From CAZSTA01 sp964609495 [NCBI: uncultured bacterium] (GTDB lineage: Bacteria; CAZSTA01): a stretch of 15,536 nt of DNA. The notes beneath the pieces were generated by a model. The model did not search any database. It was not told the origin of the DNA and saw only the letters and a program-made list of their open reading frames with translations. Below are positions 1 through 6,403 of the stretch, one piece after another. Position 1 is the first letter of the stretch, and each line of letters opens with the position of its first letter. The translations under genes and the position numbers were made by a program. The stretch covers positions 1-15,536 of the forward strand of contig CAZSTA010000030.1 in NCBI GenBank assembly GCA_964609495.1, written 5' to 3'.

Positions 1-54
1 AACCCCGAGAACGACTAAGATCAAACCTATCTTGGTTCTATCGTTCATCTCCAT
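1..54 (-). CDS. N-terminal fragment of an unidentified, probably membrane or secreted protein
   Basis: This is a leftward reading frame that leaves the window at position 1, so only its first 18 codons are visible. The start is an ATG at 54-52. It is preceded by an almost ideal Shine-Dalgarno AAGGAGGT (complement of 62-69) about 7-8 nt upstream. That spacing is the main evidence that this is a true gene start. A second ATG at 48-46 is in frame but too far from the ribosome site to be preferred. The visible peptide has a short polar start (MEMNDRTK) followed by a hydrophobic run (IGLILVVLGV). This suggests the beginning of a transmembrane helix or signal anchor. Nothing more can be said about its function. 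It is divergent from the large hydrolase gene to the right. Confidence 0.6.
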   Translation of the reverse strand, partial: MEMNDRTKIGLILVVLGV

Positions 55-67
55 TATACTTACCTCC

Positions 68-96
68 TTGTTGCATATCTCTTAAAGTTATATATT
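68..96 (+). promoter_or_regulatory. Possible rightward promoter for the short leader-like ORF
   Basis: TTGTTG at 68-73 and TATATT at 91-96 are separated by 17 bp. The -10 matches the consensus at five of six bases, while the -35 matches only its first three. It would start transcription just upstream of the strong ribosome site at 107-115. The region is AT-rich, so a chance match is quite possible. Confidence 0.25.
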
Positions 97-119
97 AATA
101 CGTAGCGGAGGTGATTAAG

Positions 120-161
120 TTGCAAAAAGTTGGAAATAAAAATCTTCAAGTTCGCTTATAA
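120..161 (+). CDS. Possible 13-codon leader peptide with strong ribosome binding site
   Basis: The SD-like sequence GGAGGTGAT (107-115) matches the complement of the 16S rRNA 3' end and lies 8 nt before a TTG codon at 120. The frame encodes only 13 residues (MQKVGNKNLQVRL) and stops at TAA 159-161. Such a strong ribosome site before so short a frame suggests one of three things: a leader peptide, the remnant of a gene whose body was lost, or coincidence. No run of one amino acid (attenuator-type) is present and no clear hairpin follows directly. The MITE-like element starts 41 nt downstream and may have displaced whatever followed. The function is unknown. Confidence 0.25.
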   Translation: MQKVGNKNLQVRL

Positions 162-202
162 TTGTGATTCTATCATTTATCTCCTATTTCTTAAAGGATG
201 AC

Positions 203-217
203 TAGTGTTGGAAAGAA
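203..217 (+). repeat. Left terminal inverted repeat of the MITE-like element
   Basis: The 15-mer TAGTGTTGGAAAGAA is the exact reverse complement of 419-433. Immediate outside flanks differ (GAC on the left; TAA on the right). Confidence 0.7.
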
Positions 218-347
218 ACAGCGATTAAGCGAGGTAAGGAACGATATTCCGAAGATTAGATCGACGCAATTTTCCGCTAAGATTTCTTTGGTAATTTCTT
301 TCAAGATGTCAAAGAGCTGTTTTAGCTTTAACAGTAGCGATCATTCC

Positions 348-398
348 TTCCAGAGAAAGAAGTAAAATGTTATGATCTATTTTACTCTATCTCTGGAA
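348..398. repeat. Long imperfect hairpin inside the MITE-like element
   Basis: Bases 348-368 pair with 379-398 around a 10-nt loop (369-378). The stem has 19 Watson-Crick pairs, one A/A mismatch (357/389) and one bulged A (360). An outer GCGAT/ATCGC stem (337-341 with 401-405) extends it beyond an asymmetric internal loop. Neither arm is followed by a clean T-run, so it is not an obvious intrinsic terminator. It is more likely a structural feature of the mobile element. Confidence 0.6.
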
Positions 399-418
399 TT
401 ATCGCCACTTTCTTATCA

Positions 419-433
419 TTCTTTCCAACACTA
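419..433 (-). repeat. Right terminal inverted repeat of the MITE-like element
   Basis: TTCTTTCCAACACTA is the exact reverse complement of 203-217. It is followed by an A-rich stretch (434-443) and then the hydrolase promoter region. Confidence 0.7.
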
Positions 434-468
434 TAATAAAAAATATTGGGTGATGAAAACTGAGAATA

Positions 469-497
469 TTGACTTTTGAAGCTGAATAGCTTATAAT
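469..497 (+). promoter_or_regulatory. Sigma70-type promoter of the hydrolase gene
   Basis: TTGACT (469-474) and TATAAT (492-497) are separated by exactly 17 bp. This is one base off the full consensus for a housekeeping sigma factor. A transcription start near 504 would give a leader of about 30 nt containing the ribosome site AAAGGAG (517-523), 10 nt before the ATG at 534. A second TATAAT at 503-508 lacks a matched -35. No operator-like palindrome was seen between the -35 box and the start codon. Confidence 0.75.
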
Positions 498-533
498 CTC
501 ATTATAATTTATTATGAAAGGAGAATTAAAATT

Positions 534-3500
534 ATGAGTTATGACTCGACAATACCCGAGGAATTTTGGGAATTTAAACGGAATCTGTATAACTTTTTCG
601 CGGAATCAGGGAGGAGAGCCCATATATTATGGCGCCTGGATGGAAGCTATGGAGGATTACAAGAGGTATCGAAGGAGATCGTAAATCCTCCGGGAGGAGG
701 GAGCGAAGGAATCTGGGTTGAACCTCTTAAACTTATGGACTACCTTCATTTCCATCTCTGGACTGAGGAGAGCGGGCTTGTTCCAGTGGAAAGTTATCCT
801 AAAGATTATATTAAGCGAGTCGGATATAGCGAGATATTGTATCAATTTTCCACCATCAGATATTTGGATATAGTAAAGAGAGTTTGGGTTCCGCTTGATT
901 TAGAAGCGGTGGTAATTGAGGTAGAGCTAATAAATAAGATCGATGAGGATAAGGAGGTGAGGCTCTTCGCGGTGGGAAAATCTCGCCTCACTCTGGGATG
1001 GCCTCGTCGAGAATCGGGGATCGATAGCTGTCGATATGACGAATCTCAGAGAGGTGTTATCATCCACTCCACCGCTAGAGTGGAGTGGACCGTTATCTGG
1101 GGAAGTGATCTTGAGCCAGTAGCTTATCATCTAGGGGATTTCCAACCCTATATGATAGGAAAGGGAGGGTTAGAGGATAGAGGAACTATCGATCCTGCCA
1201 AGGGAATATCTTGTCTCCAATATAACTTAAAGCTTCCTGCTAATGAGCATCAAAAGATATCCTTCTTCGTCACTGGTTCTGATGAAGGTGAGAAGAAAGC
1301 GAGGAAGATTTATTCTTATGCTTTGGGACACAAAGATGATTTATTCAAGGAGAAAGTCGATCACTATACTCGCATCTTTGAGGATACCACTCAAATAGAA
1401 ACTCCTGACTTCGCCTTTGATAAGACCTTCCTCTGGGCTAAGATCGCCCAAGAGGATTTCAAACATTATGATCCCAACCTCGGCTTATGCTACTTCGCGG
1501 GCTATCCCGCCTATAACTTCTACTTCGCTGGCGACAGTATGAGGGTTATTCAAGGCACAACTTGCTTTGGCGATTTCGAGGATATAAAGAGCATCCTGCG
1601 GATGATCACCAGCTACCAGGCTACCACCAAGACTAGAGACCAGTTGCCAGGTGAGATCTGGCATGAGATGAGCACCACTGGCGATACTATCTCCCCCAAT
1701 TTTGTCACCCTCGAATTTCCTCAACTCCTCAAGTATTTCTATGACTGGAGTGGCGATCGGGAATTTCTGAGGGAGATGTATCCCAAAGTTCAATCAGCTA
1801 TGGATTGGGCTTATCTCAATGATCTGGATGGCGACGGCTTACTTGAGAACTATCCTGAGGGCGAGATGGCGGATACTGCCTTTGAGGATACTAATATGGA
1901 GGGATCGCACTACGGAGTCAATCTGCATTGGTTCTACGCTCTTAGGACAAGTGCAGATATAGCCGAGGAGTTGGGAGATGAGAAGAGCGCTACCAAGTGG
2001 AGAAAGACCGCCGATGCTCTTAAACCGAAGCTGAATACTATCTATTGGAATGAGGTGGAAAAGAAGTTTGAGGAGACCATTCGCCCCGAAGGGGTTCTCG
2101 ACTCGAGTATAAGAGGGGTTAAAAACGCTGATCCAGAGGTGGTGGATGAGGGAAAGGCTGTTCTGAATTTGGAGATGATCGCCAGAGCGGAGGAGAGGTT
2201 AACCACCCTGGAGGGATTCCTAGCTACTAAGAGAAAGGAGAGCACCTTTGGCACTTGGCGAAGCTTTATGTCATACTACGTTATGGCTAGAGGAGGTCAA
2301 GCAGGAGAGCTAATCAAAAGCCATTTAGCCCAGACTGGTTTCAAGGCTCTAAAGGAGATAGCCAGGATTCCTTTTCATTGGGAAGTGCCCGGCTTCTTCC
2401 CCGAGGTTATGGGGATAGTTGATCCAGCCACCCAAATAGTTCGAGGATGCTTCCATCAAGCTTGGTCTCCCACCTATGGCTTCGTCTATCCCGTGATCGA
2501 TGGGCTAGTGGGAATCAAGCCAGATGCCCCTCGTCATTCGATCACTATCGATCCTCATCTGCCTTCGGAGTGGCAATACTTTAAAATCAAGAAACTAAGG
2601 TTAGGTGAGCATTTGTTAGAGATCTCCTATGAAAAGAGGGATAATCATGCTGAAGTCTCGATATATAATGACTCTGAGGAAGATCTTCAAACTATAGTGG
2701 GCTTTGCTTTTCCTCAATCCTTTCTATTATTCTCGGTTAAGGTTGGAGATAAGGTCTTAGCTCTTGATGACGAAGCGATATCGAGAAAGACAACTCCCTA
2801 TGATACTCACCTCTATGTTAAAGCGAATGTTTCGGCTGGGGATAAGACCATAGTGAGAATCGAGTATGCACCCGCTAACATATCCCTAAAAGGCGAACGT
2901 TTCCTAAAGCGAGTGTCAGCAGGGGAAAAGGTAGCTGTTCCTCTAACTGTTGAGAATCGATCTTTCGAGGCTCTAAGGGGGAAGCTAGCGATAGCTCTTC
3001 CCGAAGGATGGAGGGGGATGATACTAGAGCAGGAAGTCGAGATTCCCCCAGGGGAAGAGAAAGATCGGACTTTCCTCTTCGAAGTTCCCTCCCTAGCTGA
3101 GGAATTATACTATACCTTGAAAGCGACCTTGACCGCTCCTAATGGTCTCTTGGTGGAGAAGTTGATTTATCTACCTGTCTATCAGGCTCTAGCCTTCGGC
3201 GTTGATGGTCGAAAAAAGGCTAAAGTTGGTAAGGAATATGTGTTGACAGTAAAGGCGAGTAATTTAAGCGAGAGCGATCTTCAAGCCAAAGCTGAGTTGA
3301 CTCTGCCCGATAGATTCTCCTGCGCCTGCGAATGGGAAGTGGAGGCGGAGCGAACCTCTCAAGCTCTATTTAAAATAATCCCCTCCCAAGCAGGTGAATA
3401 TAAATTCGTAATTCATACCCTTGATGAGAGGAATAAAGTTCCTGCCGATTTTGAACATATAGTGAAAGTGATCGGAGAAGATCGCCTCTTCCTTCTCTAC

Positions 3501-4112
3501 TCAGGCTTCCTAGGCTGTCCGATAGAGAGCGGAGAGGAGTGGGAAGTTGTTAATATGCCTGCTAACTATGCTCTACGCAAGCCCTATATCCTAGAGCAGT
3601 TACTTCCCCACGCTGATCTATTCTTGACCAGTGATCAGCACGATGCAATATTCAGTCCCGAGCAGATAGATGAGATCATCGAATATGTAGAGAATGGAGG
3701 GAGATTGATTCTCTTCTGCTATTGGTCCTCGCCCTGGGGAAGAGGTTTTTGTGATACCTACGGGAATGTGGCTTCCAGCCGATTAGTCGATATCCTACCT
3801 CTTAGAATGAAGAAGATCATCGGACAAGCCGAACGGATAATCATAAAACCAGAGGGAGAAGCTATATATAAAGATATAGCTTGGGATACTTGCCCCCCTT
3901 ATGATTTCAACTTAGCGGAATTGAAAGATGCCACGAGGTTGTTAGCGGAGACGGAACGGGGAGAGCCGCTTATCGCTTGGTGGAGCTATGGTAAGGGGAG
4001 GGTGATGACTATCGCTATCGACTGCTTCGGTTATGGCAGTTATGGGAGCTTTATCTGGTGGAATGGACAGAGGAAATTAATCGAGGATAGCATAAGGATG
4101 ATAGCCAGTTGA
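534..4112 (+). CDS. Large glycoside-hydrolase-like protein, (alpha/alpha)6 barrel, with C-terminal glutamine-amidotransferase-like domain
   Basis: This is a multidomain protein of 1192 residues with no signal peptide, so it is probably cytoplasmic. Residues 1 to about 290 look like a beta-sandwich. Residues about 300-700 resemble the (alpha/alpha)6 barrel of glycogen-debranching and related glucosidases. Visible motifs are AGYPAYNFYFAGDSM (322-336), GEIWHEMS (373-380), the acidic FEDTNMEG around Asp452 (candidate general acid), HWEVPGFFPEVMG with Glu617/Glu624, and GCFHQAW (638-644). Residues about 780-980 look like two beta-sandwich modules of the NEW3 type. Residues about 983-1192 resemble a class I glutamine amidotransferase or ThuA-like Rossmann fold. 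No GxCxG nucleophile elbow is visible, so that domain is probably non-catalytic. The ATG follows AAAGGAG, and an MFS transporter lies downstream on the same strand. The substrate is unknown. The general class is fairly secure; the exact GH family is not. Confidence 0.7.
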   Translation: MSYDSTIPEEFWEFKRNLYNFFAESGRRAHILWRLDGSYGGLQEVSKEIVNPPGGGSEGIWVEPLKLMDYLHFHLWTEESGLVPVESYPKDYIKRVGYSEILYQFSTIRYLDIVKRVWVPLDLEAVVIEVELINKIDEDKEVRLFAVGKSRLTLGWPRRESGIDSCRYDESQRGVIIHSTARVEWTVIWGSDLEPVAYHLGDFQPYMIGKGGLEDRGTIDPAKGISCLQYNLKLPANEHQKISFFVTGSDEGEKKARKIYSYALGHKDDLFKEKVDHYTRIFEDTTQIETPDFAFDKTFLWAKIAQEDFKHYDPNLGLCYFAGYPAYNFYFAGDSMRVIQGTTCFGDFEDIKSILRMITSYQATTKTRDQLPGEIWHEMSTTGDTISPNFVTLEFPQLLKYFYDWSGDREFLREMYPKVQSAMDWAYLNDLDGDGLLENYPEGEMADTAFEDTNMEGSHYGVNLHWFYALRTSADIAEELGDEKSATKWRKTADALKPKLNTIYWNEVEKKFEETIRPEGVLDSSIRGVKNADPEVVDEGKAVLNLEMIARAEERLTTLEGFLATKRKESTFGTWRSFMSYYVMARGGQAGELIKSHLAQTGFKALKEIARIPFHWEVPGFFPEVMGIVDPATQIVRGCFHQAWSPTYGFVYPVIDGLVGIKPDAPRHSITIDPHLPSEWQYFKIKKLRLGEHLLEISYEKRDNHAEVSIYNDSEEDLQTIVGFAFPQSFLLFSVKVGDKVLALDDEAISRKTTPYDTHLYVKANVSAGDKTIVRIEYAPANISLKGERFLKRVSAGEKVAVPLTVENRSFEALRGKLAIALPEGWRGMILEQEVEIPPGEEKDRTFLFEVPSLAEELYYTLKATLTAPNGLLVEKLIYLPVYQALAFGVDGRKKAKVGKEYVLTVKASNLSESDLQAKAELTLPDRFSCACEWEVEAERTSQALFKIIPSQAGEYKFVIHTLDERNKVPADFEHIVKVIGEDRLFLLYSGFLGCPIESGEEWEVVNMPANYALRKPYILEQLLPHADLFLTSDQHDAIFSPEQIDEIIEYVENGGRLILFCYWSSPWGRGFCDTYGNVASSRLVDILPLRMKKIIGQAERIIIKPEGEAIYKDIAWDTCPPYDFNLAELKDATRLLAETERGEPLIAWWSYGKGRVMTIAIDCFGYGSYGSFIWWNGQRKLIEDSIRMIAS

Positions 4113-4144
4113 GAAGAATGATGATTGGTAATTTGAATGGGGAA

Positions 4145-4169
4145 GGGGAAACCCGCGTTGGGTTTTCCC
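4145..4169 (+). terminator. Hairpin between hydrolase and transporter genes
   Basis: Bases 4145-4154 pair with 4160-4169 over ten positions (nine Watson-Crick, one G-T) around the five-base loop GCGTT. The downstream sequence TATTACTAATT is T-rich but has no continuous T-run. It may therefore be a partial terminator, an attenuator or an mRNA-stabilising structure that sets the ratio of the two genes. It lies 27 nt before the preferred TTG start of the transporter. Confidence 0.5.
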
Positions 4170-4196
4170 TATTACTAATTGAGGGAGAGATATATC

Positions 4197-5495
4197 TTGA
4201 ACACAAAAGCGAAAGCTGATAGATCATTGAAGAAGATAGTGAATATCCAGAAGGACAAGATGGCCAATATGTTCAGGGCTGTTAAAAGTAACGCCAAGAT
4301 CTTGATCTTAACTGAGCCCTTGTGGAGTATTCCTACTATTTGGTTTATGATTTATACCCCTTTGTATATGCTCGCCGTAGGTGTTACCAAGATGCAGGTC
4401 GGTTGGATCAGTTCGCTTTTCATGTTAATGCAGATGATAGGCACTAGCTTGGGGGGATACCTCGCTGATAAATGGGGACGAAAAAAGACTGTCCTTATCT
4501 TTGATGCGATAGGTTGGCTTATTCCAATGATACTCTGGATAATGGCTAAAAATGTCTGGTACTTTGTGATCGCGGCGTCGATAAATGGATTTGTCTATAT
4601 CGTGATTCCTTCCTGGAATTGCCTCTTCATTGAGGACATCGCTCCGAAGGATCGTCCCTCGCTCTTCGCGATATTACAGATAGTCTTCTATGGAGCCGGA
4701 CTCTTTACTCCTCTAGGTGGACTTATGGTCAGGAAATTCGATATGATAATCGCGGGAAGGGCTATGTATGCGATCGGCTTCATATTTGCCTGCAGCGCCA
4801 TTATCCTGCGATGGATATATCTCAAGGAGACCGAGGTTGAACGAGCAGTTCTCTCCGAGACTAGGGATAACTCTTGGCTAGAGGTGTTGAAGGATTATAA
4901 AAACTCTTTCTTGATCCTGATGAGATCGATCCCGATGCGAACCCTCTTTCTAATCCAGGCTCTTCTGCTATTCCGAGATACTATCTGGAACACCTATTCC
5001 TCAATATACATAGCTGATAGTGCCGGACTAGGATTAGACAAGTCCCTGATCTCGCTTCTCCCTATGGTATCCTCAGTGGTGATGATAGTTATGTTGCTCC
5101 TGATCGTCCCTCATCTAAAGGGAGATATACTCGATTTAAGAAGATATATTATATTAAGCACCTTTACGATGCTAGTATCCACCGTTGTATTCCTAATATC
5201 TCCTGCTAAAACGATCTACTTCATATTGCTCTCCAGGACGATCTGGGCTTTCGGATTCGCAATTTTTTATCCCAGTAGGGAGACATATTGGGCTAATGTT
5301 ATAAGCAATAGAAACAGAGCTAAGACAATAGCGATCACCTCTACTTTGATCTTCCTATCATCTGTCCCTGCTGGTCCTATAAGTGGATATCTATACTCCT
5401 TCTTACCTAAAGCTCCCTTCATCCTGATGGGAGTTCTGCAACTGGCTTGTATCTTGCTGATACTGGGAATGAAGGATAAAGGAGTTGCAACTTAA
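4197..5495 (+). CDS. Major facilitator superfamily transporter
   Basis: This is an integral membrane protein of about 432 residues with roughly 12 hydrophobic helices. The loop after the second helix carries the MFS signature motif A as GGYLADKWGRKKT. This is the conserved glycine/aspartate/arginine loop of secondary transporters. Pairing with the hydrolase gene suggests sugar or oligosaccharide transport, but this is inference from context only. The preferred start is TTG at 4197, because GAGGGAG (4181-4187) lies 9 nt upstream. A TTG at 4179 extends the frame by six codons but has no ribosome site. An ATG at 4261, with AGAAGG nearby, would remove 21 polar N-terminal residues and is a serious alternative. 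The stop codon overlaps the stop of the convergent acetyltransferase gene, leaving no space for a terminator between them. Confidence 0.85.
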   Translation: MNTKAKADRSLKKIVNIQKDKMANMFRAVKSNAKILILTEPLWSIPTIWFMIYTPLYMLAVGVTKMQVGWISSLFMLMQMIGTSLGGYLADKWGRKKTVLIFDAIGWLIPMILWIMAKNVWYFVIAASINGFVYIVIPSWNCLFIEDIAPKDRPSLFAILQIVFYGAGLFTPLGGLMVRKFDMIIAGRAMYAIGFIFACSAIILRWIYLKETEVERAVLSETRDNSWLEVLKDYKNSFLILMRSIPMRTLFLIQALLLFRDTIWNTYSSIYIADSAGLGLDKSLISLLPMVSSVVMIVMLLLIVPHLKGDILDLRRYIILSTFTMLVSTVVFLISPAKTIYFILLSRTIWAFGFAIFYPSRETYWANVISNRNRAKTIAITSTLIFLSSVPAGPISGYLYSFLPKAPFILMGVLQLACILLILGMKDKGVAT

Positions 5496-6403
5496 TTAGG
5501 TTCGCACTCCGCGAATATAACTTTCCGTTCCTTCTCAAATCCTAATTTCTCATAAATATGTATCGCTGGTGTATTATCCGCTACTACAAATAGACTAATT
5601 ATTGGGATGTTGGAGGAGCTAAGATCATCAGCTACAGCCGCAGTGCAAGCGGTAGCAAAGCCCTTGCCTCGATAGGCAGGAGCAGTCAGGACATTACCTA
5701 TCTGGGCTACAAAAGGATTGACGAAGTGGACCCCTGCGGCACTTATGATCTCCCTTTTCTGCCTAATGCAATAGTAAGGACCACACTCCAGCATAACAGG
5801 ATTCCAAGCATGAGCCTCGTTATCTCTATAGAAGCGATCTAGCTCCTCGATCTCTCCGCCTCGAACTCTCTCCACCGGATATTTATCCCACTCGAAGGAT
5901 ATATTCCTCCTTAATAGCATTTGATACTCGTAGTGCCTGCTCTTGATCTGGGCGATCTCTTCAAAAACGGAGAGCTTATCGGGAGATGATATAGTAACAA
6001 AATTCCCATCTAAATTCTGAACTATAAAGTTTAGTAACTCTCGCTCCACCGCCTCCTCATCTCCAAGAACGATTACTGATGGGAGAGCGAATCCCCTAAA
6101 TATTACACAAATACCTACTAGGTGCTCATCCTTATCGAGCCTCACATAAATTTCGCTTAAATTAAGGAGAGGATCATACAAATCAGCTAGAGTTATCAGA
6201 TTTATATTAGGTTTATCGCTAGCGTAATTCCGACAAGCGTCGATTAAATTAGAATCGCCTTCTACCCTTATTGTATTCATGATGGCTTCTCCCAACTGAT
6301 AAGTCCATCTCAGAGAACTTCCGACAAAACTAAAGTCGTCAAGCGGAAGTTTGACAGCTTTATAATCGCAGACTATATATGTCCCATCCCTCTTTCTAAT
6401 CAC
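5492..6403 (-). CDS. GNAT-family acetyltransferase
   Basis: This 303-residue protein has a typical GNAT domain at its C-terminal end. The acetyl-CoA pyrophosphate loop is RGKGFA (245-250, the RxxGxG/A signature), preceded by a conserved beta-strand (NVLTAP). NTPAIHIYEKLGF (277-289) is the usual closing strand-helix segment. Residues about 42-170 probably form a second, degenerate GNAT-like half, as in FR47-type two-domain proteins. The acceptor substrate is unknown. The start is GTG at 6403, 5 nt after GAGGAG, and overlaps the end of the HEAT-repeat gene by 8 bp, implying translational coupling. An internal ATG at 6280 (residue 42) also has a reasonable ribosome site, GGGAGAA, and would give a protein of about 262 residues beginning MNTIRVEG. 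It is the last gene of the leftward array. It is too long and divergent to be RimI, which often accompanies tsaB/tsaD. Confidence 0.8.
   Translation of the reverse strand: MIRKRDGTYIVCDYKAVKLPLDDFSFVGSSLRWTYQLGEAIMNTIRVEGDSNLIDACRNYASDKPNINLITLADLYDPLLNLSEIYVRLDKDEHLVGICVIFRGFALPSVIVLGDEEAVERELLNFIVQNLDGNFVTISSPDKLSVFEEIAQIKSRHYEYQMLLRRNISFEWDKYPVERVRGGEIEELDRFYRDNEAHAWNPVMLECGPYYCIRQKREIISAAGVHFVNPFVAQIGNVLTAPAYRGKGFATACTAAVADDLSSSNIPIISLFVVADNTPAIHIYEKLGFEKERKVIFAECEPN

Larger units (their letters stand above)
203..433. mobile_element. MITE-like element with 15-bp perfect terminal inverted repeats
   Basis: TAGTGTTGGAAAGAA at 203-217 is repeated as its exact reverse complement at 419-433. 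The two copies bound a 231-bp AT-rich segment with no convincing gene. The outermost dinucleotide on both sides is TA, so the structure can be read as a 227-bp element (205-431) with 13-bp inverted repeats flanked by a TA target duplication. TA targets are known for IS630/Tc1-mariner-type elements, so a non-autonomous derivative of that kind is a reasonable inference. The right half contains a long imperfect hairpin (348-398). Frames inside the element are short and interrupted, and I could not recognise transposase motifs. The element ends about 35 bp before the -35 box of the hydrolase promoter. Copy number elsewhere in the genome would decide the call. Confidence 0.55.

Noticed and set aside
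198-365. Rightward 55-codon frame starting ATG 198 with AAAGG just upstream
   Set aside because: It crosses the terminal repeat and much of the MITE-like element, has no recognisable motif, and its ribosome site touches the start codon. It is best explained as chance reading of the element.
205-433. Leftward reading of the MITE-like element as a decayed transposase
   Set aside because: One frame gives segments such as MIATVKAKTAL separated by several stops, but I could not match any transposase motif.
503-508. Second TATAAT as an additional hydrolase promoter
   Set aside because: No -35 at suitable spacing; the box at 492-497 with TTGACT is far better.
5492-6403. GNAT gene as RimI, the usual neighbour of tsaB/tsaD
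   Set aside because: It is about twice the length of RimI, lies beyond the HEAT gene, and its motif resembles FR47-type two-domain GNATs.
6340-6403. The N-terminal peptide DGTYIVCDYKAVKLPL as a RecB-like nuclease D..K motif
   Set aside because: Only one short strand resembles it; no other nuclease motif follows and the fold downstream is GNAT-like.
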